Shown: positions 18,939-29,100 of the stretch, piece after piece
Numbering within the stretch: position 1 is the first letter of the stretch
How the letters are laid out: each line of letters starts with the position of its first letter
Assembly: GCA_964219355.1 (NCBI GenBank)
Contig: CAXPOZ010000003.1
Coordinates: 62,001 to 126,000 of the forward strand
DNA from: Parvularcula sp964219355
GTDB lineage: Bacteria; Pseudomonadota; Alphaproteobacteria; Caulobacterales; Parvularculaceae
DNA length: 64,000 bases
Reading direction: 5' to 3'
Notes under the pieces: generated by a model
What the model was told of the DNA's origin: nothing
The model's database searches: none
The model's input: only the letters and a program-made list of their open reading frames with translations
Made by a program: the position numbers and the translations under genes

Positions 18939-19619
18939 TTACGACCTAAGGTCCTGCAGTTTCAGGGTGTTTATCGGTCTGTCGTGAGCAACGCAGCCAT
19001 ATTCGCTGTAATCCCCACGGAACGCTTCGAAATGCCACTGGCGGGGGTCAGTTTCCGGACCGGCAGAATCGAGTTTCGGCGGCGTCTGGCTGAGATCCAC
19101 CGAGAAGCCAGGCCAGTCGGCAGCCAGCCCTTTCCCAAGCGCCTTGCTGAACGCCTCCTTGGCAGTCCAGAGCCGCAGGAAGACTTTCTCTTTTTCCTCA
19201 CCTGAGAAACTAGACAGATACTCTTGTTCAGACTTGGAAAAATGGTCTTCAGCTATCGCATCCGCCTCCGGCACCGCGCGCGGCATCTCAATATCAATTC
19301 CGAGCCGGCCATCCGGGGCCAACGCCATGGCGCCCGTCTCCTCGCTGCGGGACAAGCTCCAGCTGAGTGGCATGGGGTCTACGCCATTGGAAAGGATGGG
19401 GGCCTGCCCCTCCGTTTCTTCAAAGCGCAATGAGGACGCCGGCCGATCAAGCGCCTGACCCAAAAAAAAGCGCATCCACAAACGGCCGTGGATGAAACGG
19501 GTACAGTCTTCCTCCCGCATATACGAGGCTGCCCGATCTCTCTCGTAAGTCGTTGAAAGAGAGCCGAAATCGAGGCCTTGAGGGGGCGCATCGAGATCAA
19601 ACAGGAAGATTTGCATCAA
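18939..19619 (-). CDS. 4'-phosphopantetheinyl transferase, Sfp type
   Basis: A 226-residue Sfp/AcpT-type enzyme that transfers the phosphopantetheine arm from CoA to carrier proteins. The two family signatures are present: LGIDIE (metal-binding Asp and Glu) and LRLWTAKEAFSKALGKGL. It is the first gene of the minus-strand assembly-line unit, 60 bases upstream of the FkbH start, so it most likely activates the four carrier domains encoded downstream. Two adjacent ATG codons (19619 and 19616) could start it. It diverges from the GGDEF gene with a short shared upstream region. Confidence 0.92.
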   Translation of the reverse strand: MMQIFLFDLDAPPQGLDFGSLSTTYERDRAASYMREEDCTRFIHGRLWMRFFLGQALDRPASSLRFEETEGQAPILSNGVDPMPLSWSLSRSEETGAMALAPDGRLGIDIEMPRAVPEADAIAEDHFSKSEQEYLSSFSGEEKEKVFLRLWTAKEAFSKALGKGLAADWPGFSVDLSQTPPKLDSAGPETDPRQWHFEAFRGDYSEYGCVAHDRPINTLKLQDLRS

Positions 19620-19679
19620 ATGTGCGTATCCAGATTAAGAATCGATTCACGTCGTTTTCTAACCATATCGAAATCAGAA

Positions 19680-20792
19680 ATGGCTAGTCCGGTCCCGGGA
19701 ACGAGTGGGGGCAAAGACTGGGCCATGATTACATATCCGCAGCAGAAGTTTGAATCGATCAAGTCAGAAGTCGAGCAGCGATACCGGATTCTAGATGGAT
19801 CCTCTGCTTATGACACAAACCATATGGCGAGGACTGTCGCCCTCGCCTTCCGCGTGCCGATGGTGATCGCGGCGCTCAACGAAAGATACCGTGCCTGGTT
19901 TTCATCCTCGCACGGGGTTTCCGACGCCCTAGACGACCAGGTCCACGATCTCTGCTCTCTCGCCAATCTCGCTGACCGGTTCTTTCAGGTTGAGGATATG
20001 GCGGAGGACCAGTATTTTTCCGGTGAGAAACTGGTCAGTGAAGCCCCGAACATGCGCTTCTTTGCCGGCGTGCCGCTACGCGATCCCGATGGGAAGCGAT
20101 TCGGCACCCTCTGTATTCTCGATAACAAACCCCGCGTGATGAGCGAGTCGGATAGCCGCCTTCTCAAAAGCTTCGCCGGGCTTCTTTCCAACGACATTTG
20201 CGTCCGCAGCGCGGGCCGTTATGCGGTTCAGGACCTGATCCATGCCGAAGAAGACAAGTGCTCGCTTTATGATCTTGCGGTCACTGATTCGCTCACGGGC
20301 GCGCTGAACCGCCGGGCCTTTTTCCATTTGACAGAACGCGAAGTCCCGCGCGCAGAGCGTCATCGCGTCCCCCTCACGGCTGTTCTTTTCGACATTGATC
20401 ACTTCAAGAAGGTCAATGACGTCCATGGCCACGCCGCAGGTGACGATGTGATCGCCAGTCTGTCCCGCATCGTGTCCAAGGAAATCCGAGAAGAAGACTA
20501 TCTTGGCCGTCTCGGCGGGGAGGAATTCGGCCTCATCCTGCCAGAAACGACACCTTCGCAAGCCGTCTCGCTGACCAACAGGTTACGCCAGAAGATCAAG
20601 GGCTTGACCTTCCTAGGCGAAGGCGGATCCTTCTCGATTACCGTCAGCTTTGGCGTCGCTGCCATCGATCCTGGCGAGCGGTCAGTTCATCCCGCACTCG
20701 AGCGCGCCGACCGCGCGCTCTATGTTGCAAAGCGAAATGGCCGGGACCGTGTCGAACTGGCAGTCGAGTGTCTGGGCAGGTTGTCCGCCTGA
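19680..20792 (+). CDS. Diguanylate cyclase, GAF-GGDEF
   Basis: A sensory diguanylate cyclase. The N-terminal GAF domain (about residues 25-185, including FFAGVPLRDPDGKRFGTLC) is followed by a GGDEF domain with DSLTGALNRRAFF, DIDHFKKVND and the active-site motif GGEEF. The usual inhibitory RxxD was not clearly seen. No membrane segment, so cytoplasmic; it would make cyclic di-GMP in response to a ligand or redox signal. The frame is open upstream into the PPTase gene; ATGs at 19680 and 19725 are both possible and neither has a strong ribosome site. The position beside the polysaccharide and PKS/NRPS genes may mean c-di-GMP control of them, but nothing in the sequence proves this. Confidence 0.87.
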   Translation: MASPVPGTSGGKDWAMITYPQQKFESIKSEVEQRYRILDGSSAYDTNHMARTVALAFRVPMVIAALNERYRAWFSSSHGVSDALDDQVHDLCSLANLADRFFQVEDMAEDQYFSGEKLVSEAPNMRFFAGVPLRDPDGKRFGTLCILDNKPRVMSESDSRLLKSFAGLLSNDICVRSAGRYAVQDLIHAEEDKCSLYDLAVTDSLTGALNRRAFFHLTEREVPRAERHRVPLTAVLFDIDHFKKVNDVHGHAAGDDVIASLSRIVSKEIREEDYLGRLGGEEFGLILPETTPSQAVSLTNRLRQKIKGLTFLGEGGSFSITVSFGVAAIDPGERSVHPALERADRALYVAKRNGRDRVELAVECLGRLSA

Positions 20793-20903
20793 CACAGCGC
20801 TGGTTTTTCCACACTCAGGCGCCTCACGAATTCACCATAAAGGTCTCTTCGGAGGTTCCGCTCCCCTTTCGATCATGTTAGTTCTCGTTAAGAGGGTGAG
20901 GGC

Positions 20904-22280
20904 ATGCGGAAGCGAGAAGTGTTCAAGCAGATTCTGGCGGCGGGGGCCGTGATTTTCAGCCTGGGCACCATGGCATGGGCCCAGCAACATCCAGTACCAT
21001 TGGACGATGGGGCGATGGCGCAAGGCGTTGCGTCCTGCGCCGGCACGACCTGTCACAGCCGCCAGACCGCGAGCGGCGCGATCGTCCGGCAAAACGAAAT
21101 TCTCACTTGGCAGGATCCTTCCCGTTCAAGCGGCGCGCATTCACGCGCCTATCAGGTATTGATGACCCCTCAGGGTCAGGCGATTTCACGGCTGGCCGGC
21201 TTCGGCCCGGCCGAGAAGGCACCCGAATGCCTCTCGTGCCACGCACATGATGTCCCTGAAACTCAGTGGGGCGATCAGTTCAATATCTCCGAAGGCGTCA
21301 CCTGCGAGAGCTGTCACGGCAATGCCGAAAAATGGCTGTCGACCCATTATGCTGTCGGCGTCAGCCATGAGGACAATCTTGCGAATGGCCTCTTCCCAAC
21401 GACCGATGTCGAAAAGACGACCAGCCTTTGTCTCGACTGTCATTTCGGCAGTACACGGGAGAAACAGTTCGTTACGCACCGAATCATGGGTGCGGGTCAC
21501 CCGCGGATGAGCTTTGAGCTGGAGCTGTTCACTGCCCTGCAACAGCACCACACCGTCGACATGGACTATCTTGAGCGAAAATCCATGGTGCGGACTTCTT
21601 CGATGAAGAACTGGGCCGTTGGTCAGGCGATTGCGCTGGAACGTGCGACCGAGCTTTTCACGGATGATGAGCTTGGCCGGGATGGTCTGTTCCCTGAGCT
21701 CTATTTCTTTGACTGCCATGCCTGCCATCAACCTTTGTCCAATGACCGGCAGACCTTTGCTGGCTGGCGCCCCAATCCGGGCCGCCCACTCGGACCGGGC
21801 GTGCCGGTCTTTACAGATTCAAACCTCATCATGCTGAAAGCCGCCGTCGCTGAAGTCATGCCGGAGCGGTCCGCCGAATTCAGTCAGGTCGGCGCAAGAC
21901 TGCATGCCGCAACACGTGTCGATCATGACGCGACCAAACTCGCCGCCGCCGCCCTTGCCGATTACAGCCGCGATCTCCGCGAAGCGTTTCTCGACACTGA
22001 ATTTGATAGCCGTACGACGATGAATATCCTGTCGCGCATTCTCGATGCGACGACCGCCGCGGAGTACACAAATTATGCGGCGGGTGAGCAGGCAGTTATC
22101 GCGGTTGATGTCTTCCTCAATGCGATGGTCGATCAGGGCGCGATTGAATTCAGAGTCTTGGATGAACTTGCGCCCGAAATCGATGAGGCCTTCGACGCGG
22201 TGCAGAACCCCTCGGATTACGATGCCGCCCGTCTTCGCCGCGCACTTCTCGCTATCGCGGACCGGACCCGGAGGCTCTGA
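20904..22280 (+). CDS. Periplasmic multiheme cytochrome c (c554/HAO-like), five heme motifs
   Basis: A 458-residue exported cytochrome. The Sec signal peptide ends near AWA before QQ (about residue 26). Heme-binding motifs are an unusual CX4CH (CAGTTCH) and four CXXCH (CLSCH, CESCH, CLDCH, CHACH), all in the N-terminal 280 residues. Isolated histidines (VTHRIMGAGHPR, LQQHH) could be distal ligands. The layout recalls the cytochrome c554 / multiheme family; the C-terminal 170 residues are heme-free and helical. A GAGGGTGAGGG stretch before the ATG supports the start. It is the first gene of a four-gene unit, four bases ahead of the next, and probably carries electrons in the periplasm to its partners. 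Redox substrate unknown. Confidence 0.85.
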   Translation: MRKREVFKQILAAGAVIFSLGTMAWAQQHPVPLDDGAMAQGVASCAGTTCHSRQTASGAIVRQNEILTWQDPSRSSGAHSRAYQVLMTPQGQAISRLAGFGPAEKAPECLSCHAHDVPETQWGDQFNISEGVTCESCHGNAEKWLSTHYAVGVSHEDNLANGLFPTTDVEKTTSLCLDCHFGSTREKQFVTHRIMGAGHPRMSFELELFTALQQHHTVDMDYLERKSMVRTSSMKNWAVGQAIALERATELFTDDELGRDGLFPELYFFDCHACHQPLSNDRQTFAGWRPNPGRPLGPGVPVFTDSNLIMLKAAVAEVMPERSAEFSQVGARLHAATRVDHDATKLAAAALADYSRDLREAFLDTEFDSRTTMNILSRILDATTAAEYTNYAAGEQAVIAVDVFLNAMVDQGAIEFRVLDELAPEIDEAFDAVQNPSDYDAARLRRALLAIADRTRRL

Positions 22281-22284
22281 TCAG

Positions 22285-24342
22285 ATGAGCAGTTGGGTCA
22301 GCAAAGCGCTCGGAGTTTCGCTCCTCGCCTTAACCATATCCTGTTCAGGCGGTGGCGGCGGCACGACTGCCGCCCCTGAACCGACGCCGAACTCTCCTCC
22401 TCCTCCGACGCGTCGTTTCGAAGATCCGCTTCCGCGTTCTTTGAGCGTGGCAGATGTCGAATCTCTACTTTCGGCAGCAATTGCCGAAGCGCAGGCGCGC
22501 GGGACGCCGGGGACGATCGCTGTGGTTGACCGGGTCGGCAATGTGCTGGCCCTTTATCAAATGACAGGCGCGCCCCCGAACGCGATTGTCGATGGTGCCC
22601 CTTCTGGACGCCACGCCGGGCTTCAGACCGTCCGGGCACCGAGCGATCTTGTCGCCATCACCAAGGCGATTACAGGCGCTTATCTGTCGTCAGGCGGCAA
22701 TGCGTTCTCGACCCGGACAGCGAGCCAGATCGTACAGGAGCATTTCCCGCCTGCCCCAGGCCTGACAAACGGTCTGGAAAGCGGTCCGCTCTTTGGTGTG
22801 CAGATCAGCCAGCTTCCCTGTTCGGACCTCAATACCCGTTACGATGAGATACAAGGGCCTTTCATCGGCCCTAACCGCTCTCCGCTAGGGCTATCGGCTG
22901 ATCCCGGCGGCTTTCCTCTTTACAAGGATGGGGTCGTTGTTGGCGGCATTGGCGTGACGGTCGATGATACCTACACCTTCGATCCCGATATCCGTGATAA
23001 TGACATGAGCGATGAGGAAATCATCGCTTTTGCGGCCAGCCGTCTTTTCCCGGCACCAGAAGAGATCATTGCACCGAGAATCCTTGTCGATGGCACCGCG
23101 CTGCGGTTCTCGGACGCGGATGAGGACGATTTCCTGACCGATCCCATGGCTGCGCCTGCCTTTGGCACGCTGCCCGGCGGCATAGGTGCCTTGCGCCCGG
23201 TTCGCGGCTATTTCGGGCAAGGCATGGTCGCGACAATCCAGGCAGGCACGACCTATGGCACGGAGCAATCCGGGATTCGTTTGTCTACGGCCTTTAATAC
23301 GCCTGACGCTTACGTGCTTACGGACGGTTTGGGCACGAACCGCTATCCTCCTTCTGCAGGCACGGATGGCGGGTCTGTACCGCAACCCCTGACAGCGCTC
23401 GAAGTCCAAACCCTGCTCGAGGAAGCCTTCAACATCCTCAGTCAGGCTCGCGCGCAGATCCGTCAGCCGCTCAATTCACGGGCGCAGGTTACGGTCTCTG
23501 TCGTCGATACCAATGGGGAGATCCTCGGCATGGTCCGCTCGCCTGACGGGCCGATTTTTGGCACCGATGTCAGCCTGCAAAAGGCGCGGACGGCAGCTTT
23601 CTTCTCCGGGCCGAATGCCGCAAATGATCTGAACGCAACACCGCGTCCGCCCGCATTAGAGCCCCCCGCAGTTCCAGCAGGATTGTCGGACCAAATGGCC
23701 GGGAACCGTCCGCCTGGCCTTGATACAGTCGTCTCTCGTACACGGACGTTCTTTGACGACCCGAACGCTCTGACCGGCACTCATGCCTTTGCTGACCGCT
23801 CGGGCGGTAATATATCACGGCCCTATTTCCCGGATGGGGAGCTGGGCAACGGGCCGGGGCCATTCTCCGTCCCGATTGATGACTTCAATCCTTTCAACAC
23901 AGGTCTTCAGACTGAGCTCGCTGTGGTGAATATTTCCGAGCATGTCGGCTTTGTCCTAGGGATCTCACCTACAGATACCAATCGTGGTTGCACCTTCCTG
24001 CCTTCAACAAGTGCGCCTTTGCCGATGGGCCGGGATGTCAGCAACCGGCTGATGAACGGCATCCAGATTTTCCCCGGCTCCGTGCCGATCTATCGCGGCG
24101 ATCAGCTGATCGGCGGGATCGGCGTATCTGGCGACGGGATCGACCAGGACGACATGATCTCATTCCTTGGCCTGCATAATGCCGGGCTGAAGCTGGGGAC
24201 GATCAATAACGCGCCGCCGGAGATCCGCGCCGACCGCATCGTCGTGCAGCTCAATGACCGTCAGGTCCGCCTGCGCTATGTCAATTGTCCGTTCACGCCA
24301 TTTGTTGACTCCAGTCAGCAGAATGTCTGTCAGGGGAAATGA
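22285..24342 (+). CDS. Lipoprotein with two GlcG/HbpS-like (DUF336) domains
   Basis: A 685-residue predicted lipoprotein: hydrophobic leader, then Cys before a Gly run (LTISC, GGGGG; a loose lipobox) and a Pro-rich linker. Two related domains follow, each opening with a helix and the strand VVDR.G.VLA or VVDTNGEILG: the first at about 55-360 (LSVADVESLLSAAIAEAQ), the second at about 375-660 (LTALEVQTLLEEAFNILSQ). This pattern is that of GlcG/HbpS proteins, some of which bind heme. The frame is open far upstream inside the cytochrome gene, but the ATG four bases after that stop, with GGAGG nearby, is the real start. Lying between cytochrome genes, a heme-handling or assembly role is plausible; direct evidence is lacking. 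Confidence 0.75.
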   Translation: MSSWVSKALGVSLLALTISCSGGGGGTTAAPEPTPNSPPPPTRRFEDPLPRSLSVADVESLLSAAIAEAQARGTPGTIAVVDRVGNVLALYQMTGAPPNAIVDGAPSGRHAGLQTVRAPSDLVAITKAITGAYLSSGGNAFSTRTASQIVQEHFPPAPGLTNGLESGPLFGVQISQLPCSDLNTRYDEIQGPFIGPNRSPLGLSADPGGFPLYKDGVVVGGIGVTVDDTYTFDPDIRDNDMSDEEIIAFAASRLFPAPEEIIAPRILVDGTALRFSDADEDDFLTDPMAAPAFGTLPGGIGALRPVRGYFGQGMVATIQAGTTYGTEQSGIRLSTAFNTPDAYVLTDGLGTNRYPPSAGTDGGSVPQPLTALEVQTLLEEAFNILSQARAQIRQPLNSRAQVTVSVVDTNGEILGMVRSPDGPIFGTDVSLQKARTAAFFSGPNAANDLNATPRPPALEPPAVPAGLSDQMAGNRPPGLDTVVSRTRTFFDDPNALTGTHAFADRSGGNISRPYFPDGELGNGPGPFSVPIDDFNPFNTGLQTELAVVNISEHVGFVLGISPTDTNRGCTFLPSTSAPLPMGRDVSNRLMNGIQIFPGSVPIYRGDQLIGGIGVSGDGIDQDDMISFLGLHNAGLKLGTINNAPPEIRADRIVVQLNDRQVRLRYVNCPFTPFVDSSQQNVCQGK

Positions 24343-24343
24343 C

Positions 24344-26173
24344 ATGATGGACCGGTTCCGCCTTCTCACCCTTGCCGCCCTCGCCGTGATCCCCTCGGCC
24401 TGCGCGACCTATGGGCATGAGCCGAACCCGAAGGTTCCCGATCCCGTAAATGCGCCGCCCGTCGATCCGCGGGCGCTTGAGCAGCAGACGGAGGTGATCG
24501 AGGCCGAGCGCCGCCGTCCGGGCCGCCCAGTTCCTGAAGACGAGATCGTTGTTCTCAATCCCGGCGCCGTCCCGCCGCCGCCTGTTGGCGCAGGCGCGAT
24601 CGTTCCCGTGCCGGACCGCTGGCGCCTTGCCGAGGCGATCGGGGTCAAAGAGAAGTGGTACGATCCCTATAATCAGAACACGCTGAAGGGCGACCGGCCG
24701 ATCCTCGGCAATGACGAGCTGTTCCTTGTTGCGGCCCTCACCTCTGACACGGTGATCGAGCCGCGGACCTTCCCGACGCCTGTCAGCATCCAGACGACCG
24801 AAGAGCCTGACCAACTTGATGTCTTTGGCGAGAGCGACAGTTTCGTCTTTGCTCAGACTTTCATTCCCTCTTTCTCGCTGATCAAGGGGATGACGGCCTA
24901 TAAGCCGCCAGATCTGGAATTCCGTCTGACACCGGCAATTCAGGTCAACTATGTCGATATTAAGGAGCGCCGGGCGCTGTTTGTTGAACCGTCGCGCGAT
25001 ACGGAGCGCACGGATTTCTACGTCGGCATTCAGGAAGCCTTTGTCGATTACCACATCCGCAACGTCTCGGACCGGTATGATTTTGATTCCGTCCGTGTCG
25101 GCGTTCAGCCATTCAATGCTGATTTCCGGGGCTTCCTGTTCCAGGACAGCCAGCTCGGCATCCGTTTCTTCGGCAACCGCGACAATAACCGCTTCCAGTA
25201 CAATCTCGCGGCCTTCATGCGGCTCGAGAAGGACACGAACTCCGGCCTCAACGCGGTCGATGAGGAAATCCGCGAGGATTATGTCCTTGCCGCGAATATC
25301 TACCGCCAGGACCTGCCCTTCCCGGGCATGACTAGCCAGGCGACCTTTATCTGGAACATCAACCGGGAGTCAGATGACGTCGAGATCGACGAGAACGGCT
25401 TCCCCGTGCGCCCCGCCCTTCTCGGCAATCTTGAGGGCCGCGAATATGATGTGGGGTATCTTGGCTATTCGGCAGACGGACGAATCGGCCGGATCAACCT
25501 CTCCGCCTCAGTCTATCATGCTTTTGGTGAAAATCGGGACGGCGATTTCGTCAGCGAGCCGACCGATATCTCCGCCTGGTTTGCAGCGGTCGAGCCCTCA
25601 ATCGATGTCGACTGGCTGCGCTTCCGCCTTTCGGCGCTTTATGCCTCGGGCGACAGCGACCCTTATGACGACAAGGAAGAAGGCTTTGATGCCATCTTCG
25701 AGAACCCGCAATTTGCCGGCGCGGATACCAGCTACTGGATCCGTCAGACGATCCCTTACGCCGGGGGCGGACGTGTCATCGCGGTCAATGGCCGGAACGG
25801 TATTCTCAACTCGCTGCGATCCTCGAAAGAACAGGGCCAGTCGAATTTCACCAATCCGGGCACGCTTCTGCTCGGCGGCGGTGTTGATGCCGACGTCTTG
25901 CCTGAGTTGCGGCTGACGCTGAATGCCAATCATCTGTGGTTTGACGATACCTCGATCCTGTCCGCGACCCGCATTCAGGGGCCGATTGCCGAAGACATTG
26001 GCTATGACCTCTCGGCTTCCGCGATCTACCGGCCGAATTTCATCCAGAACGTGGTGCTTAGGCTCTCCGGCGCGGCGCTCGTCCCCGGTGACGGCTTCAA
26101 GGAACTCTTCGGCAGCGAGGAAGAACTCGACGCCTATTACTCCATCCTCTTCAACGCGGTGCTGTCTTACTGA
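24344..26173 (+). CDS. Outer-membrane beta-barrel-like protein of the multiheme operon
   Basis: A 609-residue exported protein. The leader ends in IPSAC, a possible lipobox, followed by a Pro-rich region (about 25-110). The remainder consists of alternating hydrophobic/aromatic strands (FRLTPAIQVNYVDI, RIGRINLSASVYHAFG, LRLTLNANHLWF, FIQNVVLRLSGAAL), and the last residues ILFNAVLSY form an outer-membrane C-terminal beta signal. I read it as a large porin-like barrel. Its place between a periplasmic multiheme cytochrome and a ten-heme protein resembles the barrel of MtrAB-type conduits, although no similarity to MtrB was recognised. It starts one base after the previous stop, and its stop shares a base with the next ATG. 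Confidence 0.7.
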   Translation: MMDRFRLLTLAALAVIPSACATYGHEPNPKVPDPVNAPPVDPRALEQQTEVIEAERRRPGRPVPEDEIVVLNPGAVPPPPVGAGAIVPVPDRWRLAEAIGVKEKWYDPYNQNTLKGDRPILGNDELFLVAALTSDTVIEPRTFPTPVSIQTTEEPDQLDVFGESDSFVFAQTFIPSFSLIKGMTAYKPPDLEFRLTPAIQVNYVDIKERRALFVEPSRDTERTDFYVGIQEAFVDYHIRNVSDRYDFDSVRVGVQPFNADFRGFLFQDSQLGIRFFGNRDNNRFQYNLAAFMRLEKDTNSGLNAVDEEIREDYVLAANIYRQDLPFPGMTSQATFIWNINRESDDVEIDENGFPVRPALLGNLEGREYDVGYLGYSADGRIGRINLSASVYHAFGENRDGDFVSEPTDISAWFAAVEPSIDVDWLRFRLSALYASGDSDPYDDKEEGFDAIFENPQFAGADTSYWIRQTIPYAGGGRVIAVNGRNGILNSLRSSKEQGQSNFTNPGTLLLGGGVDADVLPELRLTLNANHLWFDDTSILSATRIQGPIAEDIGYDLSASAIYRPNFIQNVVLRLSGAALVPGDGFKELFGSEEELDAYYSILFNAVLSY

Positions 26174-29100
26174 TGTCTTTCCGTCTGCTCATCGCAGCGC
26201 TCGGCGCACTCATCTTCCTCCTCACGGGGACGGCTTTCGCTGCGCCTGAATCGGAAAAGCCGGTCAAGCGAACCTATGTGACGGCCCCCGCCGCGCCCTT
26301 CGGGCAAACCTGGTTGGAAGCGGATGCGAAGTCCGATGGCTGCGAAAGCTGCCACCTTGAGACCGATCGCAAGACCATGCATGCAAGCCCCGGCGTGGTG
26401 CTGGGGTGCACGGACTGTCATGGCGGAGACGCAAGCGTCTTCTGGAATGGCGGCGAGGTGCCGGTTCGCAGCGTCAAAGGTCATGAGACGAGCTACGGCT
26501 CTGCCTTCGCCGAGGAAAAAGTCAGCAAGGACGGCCACGACGATTTCGATGAGAAACATCCTGAATTTGCCGAGACGCGGAACCGCGCCCACGTCCTGCC
26601 GACCTATCCTGAGACATGGCATTTTCCGCACTCTGCGAACCCTGAACGCAGCTATGCGCTCCTGAACAAGGAAGCGCCCGAATTCGTCCGCTTTGTGAAC
26701 CCGTCCGACTACCGCGTTGCGCGCGAAGCCTGTGGCGCCTGCCACTTGCCGATCATTGAGGCTGCTGAGCGCTCGCTGATGGCAACCGGCGCGATGCTGT
26801 GGGGCGGTGCTGCCTATAATAACGGCATCCTGCCCTATAAGAATTACATTCTCGGCGAGGCTTATACGCGCGAAGGTGAATCCGCCGCGCTGATCGGCCC
26901 GGGCAATCCGGCAGGCACGCTGACCGAAGCGCAAGCCGCGCGCGGTATCCGTCCATGGCTGGCCCCGCTGCCGATGTGGACCGTCATTCCGCCCGCAGAC
27001 GTCTTCCGTGTCTTCGAGCGTGGCGGGCGGAACGTCATCACCCAGTTCGCAGAAGTCGGCCTGCCCAATCCGACAGGCCAAATCCAGCGCCTCGAAGAAC
27101 CCGGTCGTCCGGACCTGCGCCAGTCGAACCGCGGTCCCGGCACGGGCCTGCGCGTTGCGATCCCTGTCCTCAACATTCACAAGACCCGCCTCAATGATCC
27201 TTTCACATGGTTCATGGGGACGAATGATCAGCCCGGGGACTACCGCATGTCGGGCTGTTCGGCCTGCCATACCCCTTACGCCAATGACCGTGAGCCGCGG
27301 CACTCGCTGACTTACGCCAAATATGGCCGGGATGGTGAAACCCAGACTAAGGATCCGACGATCCCACATGGTGAAAGCGGCCACCCGATCCGGCACGAAT
27401 TCACCAGCGCTATTCCGACTGCTCAGTGCATGAACTGTCACATGCACCAGCCGAACATGTTCCTGAATACATATCTCGGCTACACGATGTGGGACTATGA
27501 AAGTGATGCGCCGACCATGTGGCCGGAAAAGCAGCACTACCCGACCATTGCCGAGCAGCGCGAGGTGCTCGACCGCAACCCCGAAGGCGCGGCGACAAAA
27601 GGCAATTGGCGCAAGCTCGACTTCCTGCGCAATGTCTATGATTTGAACCCTGAGCTCAAAGATACGCAGTTTGCGGATTATCACGGCCATGGCTGGAACT
27701 TCCGTGCGATCCTGAAGCGGGACCGCGACGGCAACCTCCTCGATGCCGAGGGCAATATTGTCGATCCCGACGATCCCGAGAAATGGCGTCGCGAAGGCGA
27801 GCCGGACTTTGTTGAAGTCGGCACGAACCCCGGCAAATCAGTTCACATGATGTCGATCCATGCCGAAGTCGGCATGCAGTGTGCGGATTGCCACTGGTCA
27901 GGCGACAGCCATGGCAATGGTTATATCCATGGCGAAGTTGCAAACGCCGTCGAGATCCGCTGCCGCGACTGTCACGGCACGGCGGATGATTATCCAATGC
28001 TGCGCACGTCAAACGTTGCGGCGACTCCGCGCGGCCGGGACATGACGACCTTGCGTAACCCTGATGGCCGTCTGCGATTTGAGTGGGTCACTCGCGATGG
28101 CCGCCGCACGCTGATCCAGCGCTCCATCGTCGATCCCGAGCTTGAATGGGAAATGAGCCTCGTCAAGAACAGCCTCGACAAGACGCACCCAGATTATAAC
28201 GCCAAGGCTGCACGCGCAAAAACCGTTGCCATGGATTATGATAGCAATGGCCTCCTCCCTTGGGGCCCCGGCGTCGGCAAGGAAGCGCGCGCCCATGACG
28301 ATGACGACATGGCCTGCTTTACCTGCCACCTCTCCTGGACGACGTCTTGCGGCGGCTGCCACCTGCCGATCGAGGCGAACTGGAAGACCAAGACCCACAA
28401 ATATGAGGAGCAGACGACGCGGAACTATGCGACCTATAACCCGCAGGTTGCCCGCGACCAGATGTTCCAGCTCGGCAAGCACCAGACCACAAAGGGCAAT
28501 ATCGTTGCCCCGGTGCGTTCGACCTCCGCGCTCGTGCTGACTTCGACCAATGTGAACCGTGAACGGATCTATATCCAACAGCCGCCAATCTCCTCGGCCG
28601 GTTACTCGTCACAGGCTTTTGCGCCGCACTTCCCGCACACGGTGCGCAAGACTGAGACAAAGACCTGCTCTGACTGTCACGTCTCAGTTGATGAAGACAA
28701 TAACGCGATCATGGCGCAGCTCATGCTGCTGGGCACGAATTTCGTGAACTTCGTCGGCCTTCATGCCTATGTCGGTGAGGAAGGCGCCCTCGAAGCGATC
28801 CGTGTCACCGAATTCGAAGAACCGCAGGCGGTCTTCGGCTCCTATCTTCAGGAATATGCCTATCCCGATTATTACAAGGCGCATGTCGAGAAGAATGACC
28901 GTGAACTGATCAACTGGAAGCGCGGCAAGACGTTCGACCTCGACAACAAGGGCTCAGGTGAGACCGGCGCGCTCGAGGAAATCGCGAATGTCCGTCAGGA
29001 TGCGCGCGGAGCTGTGAACTGCCTGCAACACCGCGGCGAATATCTCTTCGTCGCCGAGGGCAAGGGCGGCTTCATGGTCTATGACATCGCCTCTGTCGGC

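Noticed and set aside
22045..22284. Upstream extension of the GlcG/HbpS lipoprotein frame
   Set aside because: It lies within the coding sequence of the five-heme cytochrome; the lipoprotein leader begins at 22285.
26167..27690. 507-residue minus-strand open frame
   Set aside because: It is antisense to the decaheme gene; high-GC codon use leaves long antisense frames open.
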